This document shows, piece by piece, positions 55,835 through 64,000 of a stretch of 64,000 bases of DNA (position 1 is its first letter; every line of letters begins with the position of its first letter). The stretch lies in NCBI GenBank assembly GCA_016806145.1, contig CP063166.1:3162001-3226000 (forward strand), given 5' to 3'. The DNA is from Variovorax paradoxus (GTDB taxonomy: Bacteria > Pseudomonadota > Gammaproteobacteria > Burkholderiales > Burkholderiaceae_C). The notes below the pieces were generated by a model. It was given only the letters and a program-made list of their open reading frames with translations. It did not search any database and was not told the origin of the DNA. A program made the translations under genes and the position numbers.

Positions 55835-58132
55835 ATGAAATTCCGCTTTCCCATCGTCATCATCGACGAGGACTTCCGCTCCGAGAACACCTCGGGCCTC
55901 GGTATCCGCGCGCTCGCGCAGGCCATCGAGACGGAAGGCTTCGAGGTGCTGGGCGTCACGAGCTACGGCGACCTGAGCCAGTTCGCTCAGCAGCAAAGCC
56001 GTGCCAGCGCCTTCATCCTGTCGATCGACGACGAGGAATTCACGGTCGGTCCCGACCTGGATCCGGCGGTGCTGAACCTGCGCAATTTCATCGGCGAAGT
56101 GCGGCGCAAGAACGCCGACGTGCCGATCTACATCTACGGCGAGACCAAGACTTCGCGCCACATCCCGAACGACATCCTGCGCGAGCTGCACGGCTTCATC
56201 CACATGTTCGAGGACACCCCCGAATTCGTGGCGCGCCACATCATCCGCGAGGCCAAGAGCTACCTCGAGAGCGTGCAGCCGCCGTTCTTCAAGGCGCTGA
56301 TCGATTACGCGGAGGACGGTTCCTACTCGTGGCACTGCCCGGGCCACTCGGGCGGCGTCGCCTTCCTCAAGAGCCCGGTGGGCCAGATGTTCCACCAGTT
56401 CTTCGGCGAGAACATGCTGCGTGCCGACGTCTGCAACGCGGTGGAGGAACTGGGCCAGCTGCTCGACCACACCGGCCCGGTGGCGGCCAGCGAGCGCAAC
56501 GCGGCGCGCATCTTCAATGCCGACCACTGCTTCTTCGTGACCAACGGCACCAGCACCAGCAACAAGATGGTGTGGCACCACACGGTGGCGCCCGACGACG
56601 TGGTGGTGGTGGACCGCAACTGCCACAAGTCGATCCTGCACGCGATCATCATGACGGGCGCGATCCCCGTGTTCATGAAGCCCACGCGCAACCACTTCGG
56701 CATCATCGGCCCGATCCCCAAGAGCGAGTTCGAGCCCGAGGCGATCAAGGCCAAGATCAAGGCCAACCCGCTGCTGTCCGACGTCGACGCCAACAAGGTC
56801 AAGCCGCGCGTGATGACGCTCACGCAGTCGACCTACGACGGCGTGATCTACAACACCGAGACCATCAAGAACACGCTCGACGGCTACGTCGACACGCTGC
56901 ACTTCGACGAAGCCTGGCTGCCGCACGCCGCCTTCCACCCGTTCTACGGCTCCTACCACGCGATGGGCAAGCGCCGCGTGCGGCCGAAGGAGTCGCTGGT
57001 GTTCGCGACCCAGTCCACGCACAAGCTGCTGGCCGGCATCAGCCAGGCCAGCCACGTGCTGGTGCAGGACTCGCAGAACCGCCAGCTCGACCGCGACCTG
57101 TTCAACGAGGCCTACCTGATGCACTCGTCGACCAGCCCGCAGTACGCGATCATCGCAAGCTGCGACGTGGCCGCCGCGATGATGGAGCCGCCCGGCGGCA
57201 CCGCGCTGGTGGAGGAGAGCATCCTCGAGGCGCTCGACTTCCGCCGCGCCATGCGCAAGGTCGAGGAGGAGTTCGGCAAGGACGAGTGGTGGTTCAAGGT
57301 CTGGGGCCCCGAGAAGCTCGTGGACGAGGGCATCGGCGTCCCCGACGACTGGATCATGCACGGCGAGAAGAACGGCAAGAGCCGCTCGAAGAAGTCGCCG
57401 CGCAACTGGCACGGCTTCGGCGAACTGGTCGACGGCTTCAACATGCTCGACCCGATCAAGTCGACCATCGTGACGCCGGGCCTGGACCTCGAGGGGAACT
57501 TCGCCGAGAGCGGCATTCCCGCCAGCGTGGTGACCAAGTTCCTGGCCGAGCACGGCGTGATCGTCGAGAAGACCGGGCTCTACAGCTTCTTCATCATGTT
57601 CACCATCGGCATTACCAAGGGCCGCTGGAACACGCTGCTGACGGCGCTGCAGCAGTTCAAGGACGACTACGCGCGCAACCAGCCGATGTGGCGGATCATG
57701 CCGGAGTTCTGCCAGCAGCATTCGGGCTACGAGCGCCTCGGCCTGCGCGACCTGTGCCAGCACATCCACCAGCTCTACGCGCGCTACGACGTGGCCCGCC
57801 TGACGACCGAGATGTACCTGAGCGACCTCACGCCGGCGATGAAGCCCAGCGACGCGTTCGCGCACATCGCGCACCGCAAGACCGAGCGCGTGGAGATCGA
57901 CGAGCTCGAGGGGCGCATCACCACCAGCCTGATCACGCCGTACCCGCCGGGCATTCCGCTCTTGATCCCGGGCGAGGTCTTCAACAAGAAGATCGTCGAC
58001 TACCTGAAGTTCTCGCGCGAGTTCAACACGCAGTGCCCGGGCTTCGAGACCGATATCCACGGCCTGGTGGCGCGCGTCGACGAGACGGGCAAGAAGCGCT
58101 ACTACGCCGACTGCGTGCGAAAGAGCGCCTGA
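55835..58132 (+). CDS. Arginine/lysine/ornithine decarboxylase (fold type I, PLP)
   Basis: The 765-aa enzyme belongs to the large prokaryotic basic-amino-acid decarboxylases. A receiver-like wing domain is N-terminal (FPIVIIDEDFRSENTSGLGI). The PLP core includes WHCPGHSGGVAFLKSPVGQ, VTNGTSTSNKMVWH and the cofactor lysine in ATQSTHKLLAGISQASH (about residue 396). A C-terminal domain follows. It converts an amino acid to a polyamine or diamine and consumes a proton, giving acid resistance or polyamine supply. Sequence alone does not separate arginine from lysine or ornithine. No antiporter gene is adjacent, which argues for a biosynthetic role. Confidence 0.9.
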   Translation: MKFRFPIVIIDEDFRSENTSGLGIRALAQAIETEGFEVLGVTSYGDLSQFAQQQSRASAFILSIDDEEFTVGPDLDPAVLNLRNFIGEVRRKNADVPIYIYGETKTSRHIPNDILRELHGFIHMFEDTPEFVARHIIREAKSYLESVQPPFFKALIDYAEDGSYSWHCPGHSGGVAFLKSPVGQMFHQFFGENMLRADVCNAVEELGQLLDHTGPVAASERNAARIFNADHCFFVTNGTSTSNKMVWHHTVAPDDVVVVDRNCHKSILHAIIMTGAIPVFMKPTRNHFGIIGPIPKSEFEPEAIKAKIKANPLLSDVDANKVKPRVMTLTQSTYDGVIYNTETIKNTLDGYVDTLHFDEAWLPHAAFHPFYGSYHAMGKRRVRPKESLVFATQSTHKLLAGISQASHVLVQDSQNRQLDRDLFNEAYLMHSSTSPQYAIIASCDVAAAMMEPPGGTALVEESILEALDFRRAMRKVEEEFGKDEWWFKVWGPEKLVDEGIGVPDDWIMHGEKNGKSRSKKSPRNWHGFGELVDGFNMLDPIKSTIVTPGLDLEGNFAESGIPASVVTKFLAEHGVIVEKTGLYSFFIMFTIGITKGRWNTLLTALQQFKDDYARNQPMWRIMPEFCQQHSGYERLGLRDLCQHIHQLYARYDVARLTTEMYLSDLTPAMKPSDAFAHIAHRKTERVEIDELEGRITTSLITPYPPGIPLLIPGEVFNKKIVDYLKFSREFNTQCPGFETDIHGLVARVDETGKKRYYADCVRKSA

Positions 58133-58149
58133 GCGCCGCGGCGCGAAGC

Positions 58150-58184
58150 GGGCAGGGTGGGCAGGGTGGGCAGGGTGTGGGGGG
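58150..58184 (+). repeat. G-tract array, possible G-quadruplex
   Basis: Three tandem copies of GGGCAGGGT are followed by a longer G run. Seven tracts of at least three G (58150, 58155, 58159, 58164, 58168, 58173, 58179) have loops of one to three bases. It lies between the convergent decarboxylase and ligase stops, with no T-run hairpin. On the plus-strand RNA it could stall polymerase at the end of the decarboxylase message. Confidence 0.5.
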
Positions 58185-58188
58185 CGGC

Positions 58189-59028
58189 TCAGCCGTCCTC
58201 GCGCACGCGCATGAAGCGTGCGAAGCGCGGCAGCCCGCCGGCCGTGAGCCCGTTGTAGCGGTAGGTGACCCAGCTGCCGATCGCGGGCGGCTGTTCGCGC
58301 TCGGCATCGCTCAGGCCGGTGCCCAGCTTGAAGCGCTGGCCACCGGGCATTTCGACGAGCAGCGCGCCAAGCCGATGGGCGTGTTTGCCCTTGCCCGGCA
58401 CGTGGCCGACCACGCGGGCTTCGGCATCGTCATGGGTCTTGACCTTGAGCAGGTCGTTGTTGCGCTCGGCGCGGTAGAGCGAGGCGCCGCGGTGCAGCAT
58501 CAGGCCTTCGCCGCCCATCTTCACGGTCTTGTCGAGCAGCGCCTGCAGCGCCTCGGCCGTGGTCGCGCGCTCCTGCGGCACCGCGACCACCCAGGGCGCG
58601 TCGGTGATCGGCAGCAGCCGGCGCAGCACGCCGAGGCGGGCCGTGAAGTCGCCGCCCTGGGCCGGCAGGTCGAACACCATGAACTTCATCTCGTGCCAGG
58701 CGACGTCGTTGGGCGTCTGGCTGCGCACCGTCGACACCGCATGCGCGAAGCGCCCGCGGCCGGCCCACAGTTCGCCGTCGAGCGGCTGCCTGGGCAGCGC
58801 GGCGGTGAACCAGGCCGGCGCCAGGATGCGTTCGCCGCCGCGCGTGAAGAGCTGGCGCCCGTCCCAGTACGCGCGCACGCCGTCGTACTTCTCGCTGACC
58901 CAGTAGTCGGCCAGCGACATGCCCGGCTTGTAGACCTCGGCCAGCATCAGCGCGGGCGCGCCGGCGTGCGCCGGCAAGGCCAGCGCGAAGCTCAGGGTGG
59001 CGAGCAGCAGGGAGCGTCGATGGAGCAC
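58189..59028 (-). CDS. ATP-dependent DNA ligase, periplasmic LigE type
   Basis: The protein has the adenylation motif SEKYDGVRAYWDG (lysine nucleophile) and later motifs DGELWAGRGRF, KFMVFDLPA, GEGLMLHR and LLKVKTHDD, then a small OB domain. I chose the GTG at 59028 because it gives a clean signal peptide (MLHRRSLLLATLSFALALPA) and 279 aa. ATG 59070 is an alternative. LigE ligases are exported and have been linked to extracellular DNA handling and competence in other proteobacteria. The main replicative ligase is NAD-dependent and lies elsewhere. Confidence 0.87.
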   Translation of the reverse strand: MLHRRSLLLATLSFALALPAHAGAPALMLAEVYKPGMSLADYWVSEKYDGVRAYWDGRQLFTRGGERILAPAWFTAALPRQPLDGELWAGRGRFAHAVSTVRSQTPNDVAWHEMKFMVFDLPAQGGDFTARLGVLRRLLPITDAPWVVAVPQERATTAEALQALLDKTVKMGGEGLMLHRGASLYRAERNNDLLKVKTHDDAEARVVGHVPGKGKHAHRLGALLVEMPGGQRFKLGTGLSDAEREQPPAIGSWVTYRYNGLTAGGLPRFARFMRVREDG

Positions 59029-59169
59029 GGGTGCTATGAAATGAGTAGCTGGAAACGACCGATGGATGCCCATTTGAGGCCGAAGTTCCATGGCGAGGCA
59101 AGCGCTGCGCGACCGGCGCGCATCGCCGTCCGACGGGCGCGAGAACGCGCCCGGGGGCCGTGGTGTCGC

Positions 59170-59952
59170 TTACTCGGCCATGCCGCCGACGACGTTGCTG
59201 AAGCCGCCGTCGACGTAGGTGATCTCGGCCGTCACGCCGCTGGCGAGGTCGCTCAGCAGGAAGGCCGCCACGTTGCCGACTTCCTCGATCGTCACGTTGC
59301 GACGGATCGGCGAGGCTTCGGCGACGGCGCCGAGCATCTTGCCGAAGCCCTTGATGCCGCTGGCCGCGAGCGTCTTGATCGGGCCGGCGCTGATGCCGTT
59401 GACGCGCACGCCCTTCGGGCCCAGCGAGGCCGCCGTGTAGCGCACCGAGGCCTCGAGCGAGGCCTTGGCCAGGCCCATGGTGTTGTAGTTGGGCAGCGCG
59501 CGCTCGGCGCCCAGGTAGGTCAGCGTGAGCAGGGCCGACTTGTCGTTGAGGTAGGGCTGGGCCGCCTTGGCCATCGCCGGGAAGCTGTAGGCGCTGATGT
59601 CGTGCGCGATGCGGAAGCCCTCGCGCGACAGGCCCTCGAGGAAGTCGCCCGCGATCGCCTCGCGCGGCGCGAAGCCGATGCTGTGCACGAAGCCGTCGAA
59701 CTTCGGCCAGACCTGCGACAGGTCGGCGAACAGCTGCTCGATCTGGGCGTCGTCGCCGACGTCGCAGTCGAAGATCAGCTTCGAACCGAAGTCGGCCGCG
59801 AACTCGGTGATGCGGTCCTTGAAGCGCTCGCCGACGTAGCTGAAGGCGAGCTCGGCACCCTGTTCGTGGCAGGCCTTGGCGATGCCGTAGGCGATCGAGC
59901 GGTTGCTCAGCACGCCGGTGATCAGGAGTTTTTTGCCGGAAAGAAAGCCCAT
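59170..59952 (-). CDS. fabI: FabI, enoyl-[acyl-carrier-protein] reductase (NADH)
   Basis: FabI reduces the trans-2-enoyl-ACP double bond in each fatty acid elongation cycle. The 260-aa short-chain-dehydrogenase-like protein starts [20 protein letters not shown]. It has the catalytic residues Tyr146, Tyr156 and Lys163 ([20 protein letters not shown]) in the same positions as the E. coli enzyme. It is divergent from the yejA-like gene, with 38 bp between the starts. Confidence 0.96.
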   Translation of the reverse strand: MGFLSGKKLLITGVLSNRSIAYGIAKACHEQGAELAFSYVGERFKDRITEFAADFGSKLIFDCDVGDDAQIEQLFADLSQVWPKFDGFVHSIGFAPREAIAGDFLEGLSREGFRIAHDISAYSFPAMAKAAQPYLNDKSALLTLTYLGAERALPNYNTMGLAKASLEASVRYTAASLGPKGVRVNGISAGPIKTLAASGIKGFGKMLGAVAEASPIRRNVTIEEVGNVAAFLLSDLASGVTAEITYVDGGFSNVVGGMAE

Positions 59953-59990
59953 GGAGTTGCCTCGTGAAAATCTCGGGGCAGAATTCTCGC

Positions 59991-61790
59991 ATGCGAGGTT
60001 GGCTGCTCTGGTTCGGTTTGGCGCTCTCGGCGGCCCCTTCGTGGGCCGCCCATGCGTACGCGCAATTCGGCGACATCAAGTACGCGCCGGGTTTCACGCA
60101 CTTCGACTACGTGAATCCCAACGCCCCCAAGGGCGGTGAATTCAGGCTGGTGCCGCCGACCCGGCCCACCAATTTCGACAAGTTCAATCCGTTCACGCTC
60201 AAGGGCACCGGGCCCTCGGGCCTCGGCCAGCTGATGTTCGAGAGCCTGATGACCGGCAACTCCGAGGAGCCGACCACCGCCTACGGCCTGCTGGCCGAAG
60301 ACATCGAGGTGGCGCCCGACCGGCTCTCGGCCACCTTCAGGCTCAACCCCAAGGCCCGCTTCAACGACGGCTCGCCGGTGCTGGCGGCCGACGTGGTCCA
60401 TTCGTTCCAGACCCTGATCGGCCCGCTCGCGGCGCCGCAGTTCAAGACCATCTATGCCGAGGTCAAGAAGGCAAGCGCGCTCGGCGAGCGCACGGTGCGC
60501 TTCGACTTCGCGAGCCCGAACCGCGAGCTGCCGCTGGTGGTCGGCAGCATGGCGGTGTTCAGCCGCAAATGGGGCGGTGGCAAGCCCTTCGACCAGATCG
60601 TGACCGAGGTGCCGATCGCCTCGGGCCCCTACAAGCCCGCGAGCGACCGGCTGGGCCGCGACATCACCTACGTGCGCCGCGCCGACTACTGGGGCGCCGA
60701 GCTGCCGGTGCGCAAGGGCCTGTTCAACTTCGACCGCATCGCCTACAAGGTCTACCTCGACGAGACCGCGCGCTTCGAGGGCCTGAAGGCCGGCGAGTTC
60801 GACTTCATGCGCGAGTTCGTCTCGCGCAACTGGGCGCGCCAGTACAAGGGCAAGCAGTTCGACAGCGGCGAGATCACCAAGCGCGGTTTCGAGAACCACA
60901 ACCCCGGCGACTTCCAGGGCTACATCTTCAACACGCGCCGCGACAAGTTCAAGGACGTGCGCGTGCGCCAGGCCATCGGCCTCGCGATGGACTTCGAGTG
61001 GCTCAACCGCCAGCTGTTCTACGGCATCTACACGCGCGTGCAGGGCTACTTCCCGAACAGCGACTTCCATGCCGACGGCCTGCCCGGGCCCGACGAGCTG
61101 GCGCTGATGGAACCGCTGCGCGCCAGGCTCCGGCCCGAGGTGTTCGGGCCCGCGCCGGTGCCCGCGAGCACCGATCCGCCCGGCAGCCTGCGCGAAAACC
61201 TGCGCAAGGCGAGGGCGCTCTTGGCCGAGGCCGGCTGGACCTATCGCGACGGCGCGCTGCGCAACGCGAAGAACGAGGCCTTCACCATCGAGTTCCTCAA
61301 CGACCAGCCCTCGCTGATCCGCGTGGCGACGCCGCTGCAGACCGCGCTCAAGAAGCTGGGCATCGAGATGAGCTTTCGCACCGTCGACTTCTCGCTCTCG
61401 CAGCAGCGGATGCAGAACTACGACTTCGACATGACCTCGATGCGGCTGCCGGGCAACAGCGCGCCGGGCGGCGAACTGTTCGAGCTGTTCGGCTCGAAGT
61501 CGGCCGAGACGCCGGGCTCCTCCAACTACTGGGGCATCGCCGATCCAGCGGTCGACGCCATCGTCGGCAAGGTGGTGTCGGCCACCACGCGCCCCGAGCT
61601 CACCACCGCCTTGCGCGTGCTCGACCGCGTGCTGTCGGCCGGCTACTACTCGATCCCGATGTACTACGGCAGCGCCTTCCTGGTCGGCTACCGCCCGGCC
61701 GGCGTGGTGCTGCCGCCGACCGTTCCGCCCTACTACGATGTGGGCGACTGGGCCCTCGCGACGTGGTGGGCCTCGCCGGCCAACAAGTAG
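59991..61790 (+). CDS. yejA: YejA-like extracellular solute-binding protein, family 5
   Basis: This is the periplasmic binding protein of a peptide ABC importer. The ATG at 59991 gives a signal peptide ([20 protein letters not shown]) and 599 aa. A GTG at 59964 is the alternative. Family features are [40 protein letters not shown] and [20 protein letters not shown]. Similarity in style to YejA (microcin C and oligopeptide uptake) and the yejB-yejE-yejF order downstream support the name. Natural substrate is inferred. Confidence 0.9.
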   Translation: MRGWLLWFGLALSAAPSWAAHAYAQFGDIKYAPGFTHFDYVNPNAPKGGEFRLVPPTRPTNFDKFNPFTLKGTGPSGLGQLMFESLMTGNSEEPTTAYGLLAEDIEVAPDRLSATFRLNPKARFNDGSPVLAADVVHSFQTLIGPLAAPQFKTIYAEVKKASALGERTVRFDFASPNRELPLVVGSMAVFSRKWGGGKPFDQIVTEVPIASGPYKPASDRLGRDITYVRRADYWGAELPVRKGLFNFDRIAYKVYLDETARFEGLKAGEFDFMREFVSRNWARQYKGKQFDSGEITKRGFENHNPGDFQGYIFNTRRDKFKDVRVRQAIGLAMDFEWLNRQLFYGIYTRVQGYFPNSDFHADGLPGPDELALMEPLRARLRPEVFGPAPVPASTDPPGSLRENLRKARALLAEAGWTYRDGALRNAKNEAFTIEFLNDQPSLIRVATPLQTALKKLGIEMSFRTVDFSLSQQRMQNYDFDMTSMRLPGNSAPGGELFELFGSKSAETPGSSNYWGIADPAVDAIVGKVVSATTRPELTTALRVLDRVLSAGYYSIPMYYGSAFLVGYRPAGVVLPPTVPPYYDVGDWALATWWASPANK

Positions 61791-61830
61791 CGCCCGCCGC
61801 ACGAGAAGAGATCCGGAGCACGACAACCGC

Positions 61831-62865
61831 ATGGCCAGCTACATCCTCAAGCGACTGCTGCTGATGATTCCCACGCTTCTGGGCGTGCTGATCATCACCT
61901 TCGGCGTGATCCAGTTCGTGCCGGGCGGTCCGGTCGAGCAAATGGTGGCGCAATTGCAGGGACGCGATTCGGGCGGCGAGCGGGCCGCGAGCAGCGGTGC
62001 CGGCTACCGCGGCCGCCAGGGCCTCGATCCGCAGCGCATCGAGGAGATCAAGAAGCTCTACGGCTTCGACAAGCCGGCCCACGAACGCCTGTGGACCATG
62101 CTCAAGTCCTTCGCGCGCTTCGACCTCGGCACCAGCTTCTACCAGCGCAAGGACGTGTGGGAACTGGTCAAGGAGAAGATGCCGGTCTCGATCAGCCTGG
62201 GCCTGTGGACCTTCTTCATCAGCTACCTGATCGCGGTGCCGCTGGGCGTGGCCAAGGCGGTGCGCGCCGGCTCGCGCTTCGACTTCCTCACCACGCTGAT
62301 CGTGCTCGTGGGCTATGCCATCCCGGGCTTCGTGCTCGGCGTGGCGCTGCTGGTGATCTTTGGCGGCCAGCTGCAGTGGTTCCCGCTGCGCGGCCTCACC
62401 TCGCCGAACTGGGAGAGCCTGAGCTGGGGCGCGCGCATCGTCGACTACCTCTGGCACATCGCGCTGCCGGTCACGGCCATGGTGATCGGCAGCTTCGCGG
62501 TGACGGCGATGCTGACCAAGAACTCCTTCCTCGAGGAGATCCGCAAGCAGTACGTGCTGACCGCGCGCGCCAAGGGCCTCGCCGAGCGGCAGGTGCTCTG
62601 GAAGCACGTGTTCCGCAACGCGCTGATCCCGATCATCACGGGCTTTCCGGCCGCCTTCATCGGCGCCTTCTTCACCGGCTCGCTGCTGATCGAGACGCTG
62701 TTCACGCTCGACGGCCTGGGCCTCTTGAGCTACGAGAGCGTGATCCGGCGCGACTACCCGGTGGTGCTGGGCACGCTCTACCTGTTCACGCTGATCGGGC
62801 TGGTGACCAAGCTGATTTCCGATCTCTGCTATGTCTGGGTCGATCCGAGGGTGAAATTTGACTGA
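61831..62865 (+). CDS. yejB: YejB-like peptide ABC transporter permease
   Basis: This is an inner membrane permease of the peptide/nickel type. The ATG at 61831 gives MASYILKRLLLMIPTLLGVL and 344 aa with six helices. The inserted periplasmic stretch after VPGGPVEQMVAQLQG is typical of YejB. The ATPase-contacting EAA loop reads YVLTARAKGLAERQVLWKHV. It lies 40 bp after yejA and overlaps yejE by 8 nt. Confidence 0.93.
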   Translation: MASYILKRLLLMIPTLLGVLIITFGVIQFVPGGPVEQMVAQLQGRDSGGERAASSGAGYRGRQGLDPQRIEEIKKLYGFDKPAHERLWTMLKSFARFDLGTSFYQRKDVWELVKEKMPVSISLGLWTFFISYLIAVPLGVAKAVRAGSRFDFLTTLIVLVGYAIPGFVLGVALLVIFGGQLQWFPLRGLTSPNWESLSWGARIVDYLWHIALPVTAMVIGSFAVTAMLTKNSFLEEIRKQYVLTARAKGLAERQVLWKHVFRNALIPIITGFPAAFIGAFFTGSLLIETLFTLDGLGLLSYESVIRRDYPVVLGTLYLFTLIGLVTKLISDLCYVWVDPRVKFD

Positions 62866-63928
62866 ATCGATGCCCACTCCCGCCACGCCGCGTCCGCCGG
62901 CCAGGTCGGACAGCCCCGGCCGGCGCGCCTGGCGCCGTTTCCGCCGCAATCCGCTGGGCTTCTGGAGCCTGGTCCTGTTCTCCGTGCTGGTGGTGCTGAG
63001 CCTGTTCGCCGAGCTGCTGTCCACCGACAAGCCGCTGGTGGTGCACTACGAGGGCCAGACCTACTTCCCGGTGCTGCGCGACTACTCCGAGAAGACCTTC
63101 GGCGGCGACTTCGAGACCCCGGCCGACTACCTCGATCCCTTCATCCGCGACCGCATCACGGCCGGCGCCAACTGGGCGCTCTACGCGCCCAATCCCTATG
63201 GCCCGCGCACGCTCAACTACTTCGCCAAGCAGCCCAATCCGGCCGCGCCCTCGGGCGAGAACCTGCTGGGCACCGACGACCGCGGGCGCGACCTGCTGGC
63301 GCAGCTGATCTACGGCTTTCGCGTCAGCGTGCTGTTCGCGCTGGCGCTCACAGCGGTGGGCGTGGTGCTGGGCATCGCCATCGGCGCGATCCAGGGTTTC
63401 TTCGCGGGCAAGACAGACCTGTTCCTGCAGCGGCTGCTCGAGATCTGGGGTTCGATGCCCGAGCTCTACCTGCTGATCATCTTCAGCGCCATCTTCACGC
63501 CCAGCGTGCTGCTGCTGCTGGTGCTGCTGAGCCTGTTCGGCTGGATGTCGCTGGCCGACTACGTGCGTGCCGAGTTCCTGCGCAACCGCCAGATGGACTA
63601 CGTGCGCGCCGCGCGCGCGCTCGGCGTGAGCAACCTGCAGATCATGCGGCGCCACATCCTGCCCAACAGCATGGTGCCGGTCGTCACCTTCCTGCCGTTC
63701 CGCATGAGCGCGGCCATCCTCGCGCTGACCTCGCTCGACTTCCTCGGGCTCGGCGTGCCGCCGGGCACGCCCTCGCTGGGCGAACTGCTCAACCAGGGCA
63801 AGGCGAACATCGACGCCTGGTGGATCTCGATGTCCACCTTCGGCGTGCTGGTGTTCACCCTGATGCTGCTGACCTTCATGGGCGACGCGCTGCGCGACGC
63901 CCTCGATCCACGGAAGGCCGACAAGTGA
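62858..63928 (+). CDS. yejE: YejE-like peptide ABC transporter permease
   Basis: This is the second permease of the importer. The 356-aa protein has a basic N-terminus, one early helix, a large periplasmic loop (VVHYEGQTYFPVLRDYSEKT), then five helices with the coupling motif YVRAARALGVSNLQIMRRHI. A TTG start at 62858 is supported by GAGGG 6 nt upstream. The ATG at 62870 has no well-placed site. Its stop overlaps the next start as GTGA. Confidence 0.92.
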   Translation: MTESMPTPATPRPPARSDSPGRRAWRRFRRNPLGFWSLVLFSVLVVLSLFAELLSTDKPLVVHYEGQTYFPVLRDYSEKTFGGDFETPADYLDPFIRDRITAGANWALYAPNPYGPRTLNYFAKQPNPAAPSGENLLGTDDRGRDLLAQLIYGFRVSVLFALALTAVGVVLGIAIGAIQGFFAGKTDLFLQRLLEIWGSMPELYLLIIFSAIFTPSVLLLLVLLSLFGWMSLADYVRAEFLRNRQMDYVRAARALGVSNLQIMRRHILPNSMVPVVTFLPFRMSAAILALTSLDFLGLGVPPGTPSLGELLNQGKANIDAWWISMSTFGVLVFTLMLLTFMGDALRDALDPRKADK

Positions 63929-64000
63929 AGCCGGGCGAATCCTCCCTCGCGGCCGGCGCGCCGCTGCTCGACGTGCGCGGCCTGCGCGTGGCCTTCGGCG
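63925..64000 (+). CDS. yejF: YejF-like peptide ABC transporter ATPase (partial, start only)
   Basis: Only the first 25 codons are in the window. The GTG at 63925 overlaps the yejE stop. The visible N-terminus ends in LLDVRGLRVAFG, the standard opening of an ABC ATPase domain before Walker A. In the Yej system this protein carries two fused ATPase domains, which cannot be checked here. Confidence 0.75.
   Translation, partial: MKPGESSLAAGAPLLDVRGLRVAFG

Noticed and set aside
59135..59152. GC hairpin GGGCGCG-AGAA-CGCGCCC downstream of fabI as a terminator
   Set aside because: Perfect 7-bp stem but no T-run on the minus strand, so intrinsic termination is not supported.

Overview
The window is a GC-rich chromosomal segment (about 70% G+C by eye) from a betaproteobacterium. 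It most resembles a Variovorax-like member of the Comamonadaceae. The basis is gene content and order: a flagellar regulon headed by FlhDC, the dapC-dapD-pilU-dapE-prmB block, lptF/lptG divergent from pepA-holC, and the SPFH/NfeD pair. Genus is inferred, not proven. I see no rRNA, insertion sequence, integrase or CRISPR array. One tRNA is present (Ser, anticodon GGA).

Positions 1-22636 are an almost continuous flagellar locus. On the minus strand lie flhD-flhC, motA-motB and flhB-flhA-flhF (flhF is cut by the window edge). Reading the other way are fliC, fliD-fliS-fliT, and after the lone minus-strand fliE the long fliF-G-H-I-J-K-L-M-N-O-P-Q-R run. FlhDC would be the master activator and flagellin a late gene. 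A FliA-type promoter candidate and two AT-rich dyads sit in the 623-bp gap between flhD and fliC. Two features bear on function: fliF is frameshifted in an Ala/Pro-rich stretch, and FliM has no recognisable N-terminal CheY-P docking peptide.

Positions 22638-26945 form a small accessory islet: a nucleoside 2-deoxyribosyltransferase-like protein, a PhoX-type exported protein, a CI/LexA-like repressor divergent from a small HTH protein with a dyad operator between them, a small membrane ORF and an EcsC-like protein. Next are an ABC-F ATPase (frameshifted in its linker) and the minus-strand block dapC, dapD, pilU-like, dapE, prmB. A RhtB/LysE exporter, argA and a 671-aa AAA+ protein with an FtsH-type M41 zinc-protease domain but no membrane anchor follow. 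hrpA is divergent from that protease.

Positions 43165-55614 hold small membrane proteins, an aminotransferase, cysB with cbiX (sulfur/siroheme), lptG-lptF (LPS export), pepA-holC, a Leu/Ile/Val-type binding lipoprotein, a stand-alone receiver protein, tRNA-Ser, and the SPFH-NfeD pair. Positions 55835-64000 hold a large basic-amino-acid decarboxylase, a signal-peptide-bearing LigE-type DNA ligase, fabI, and the start of a yejABEF-type peptide importer whose ATPase gene runs off the window.

The strongest candidate for an under-described system is the soluble AAA+/M41 protease at 36766-38781. Second is the chromosomal CI/Cro-like switch at 24983-26254. Both frameshifts lie in GC-rich low-complexity linkers, so sequencing error is a serious alternative to real gene decay.
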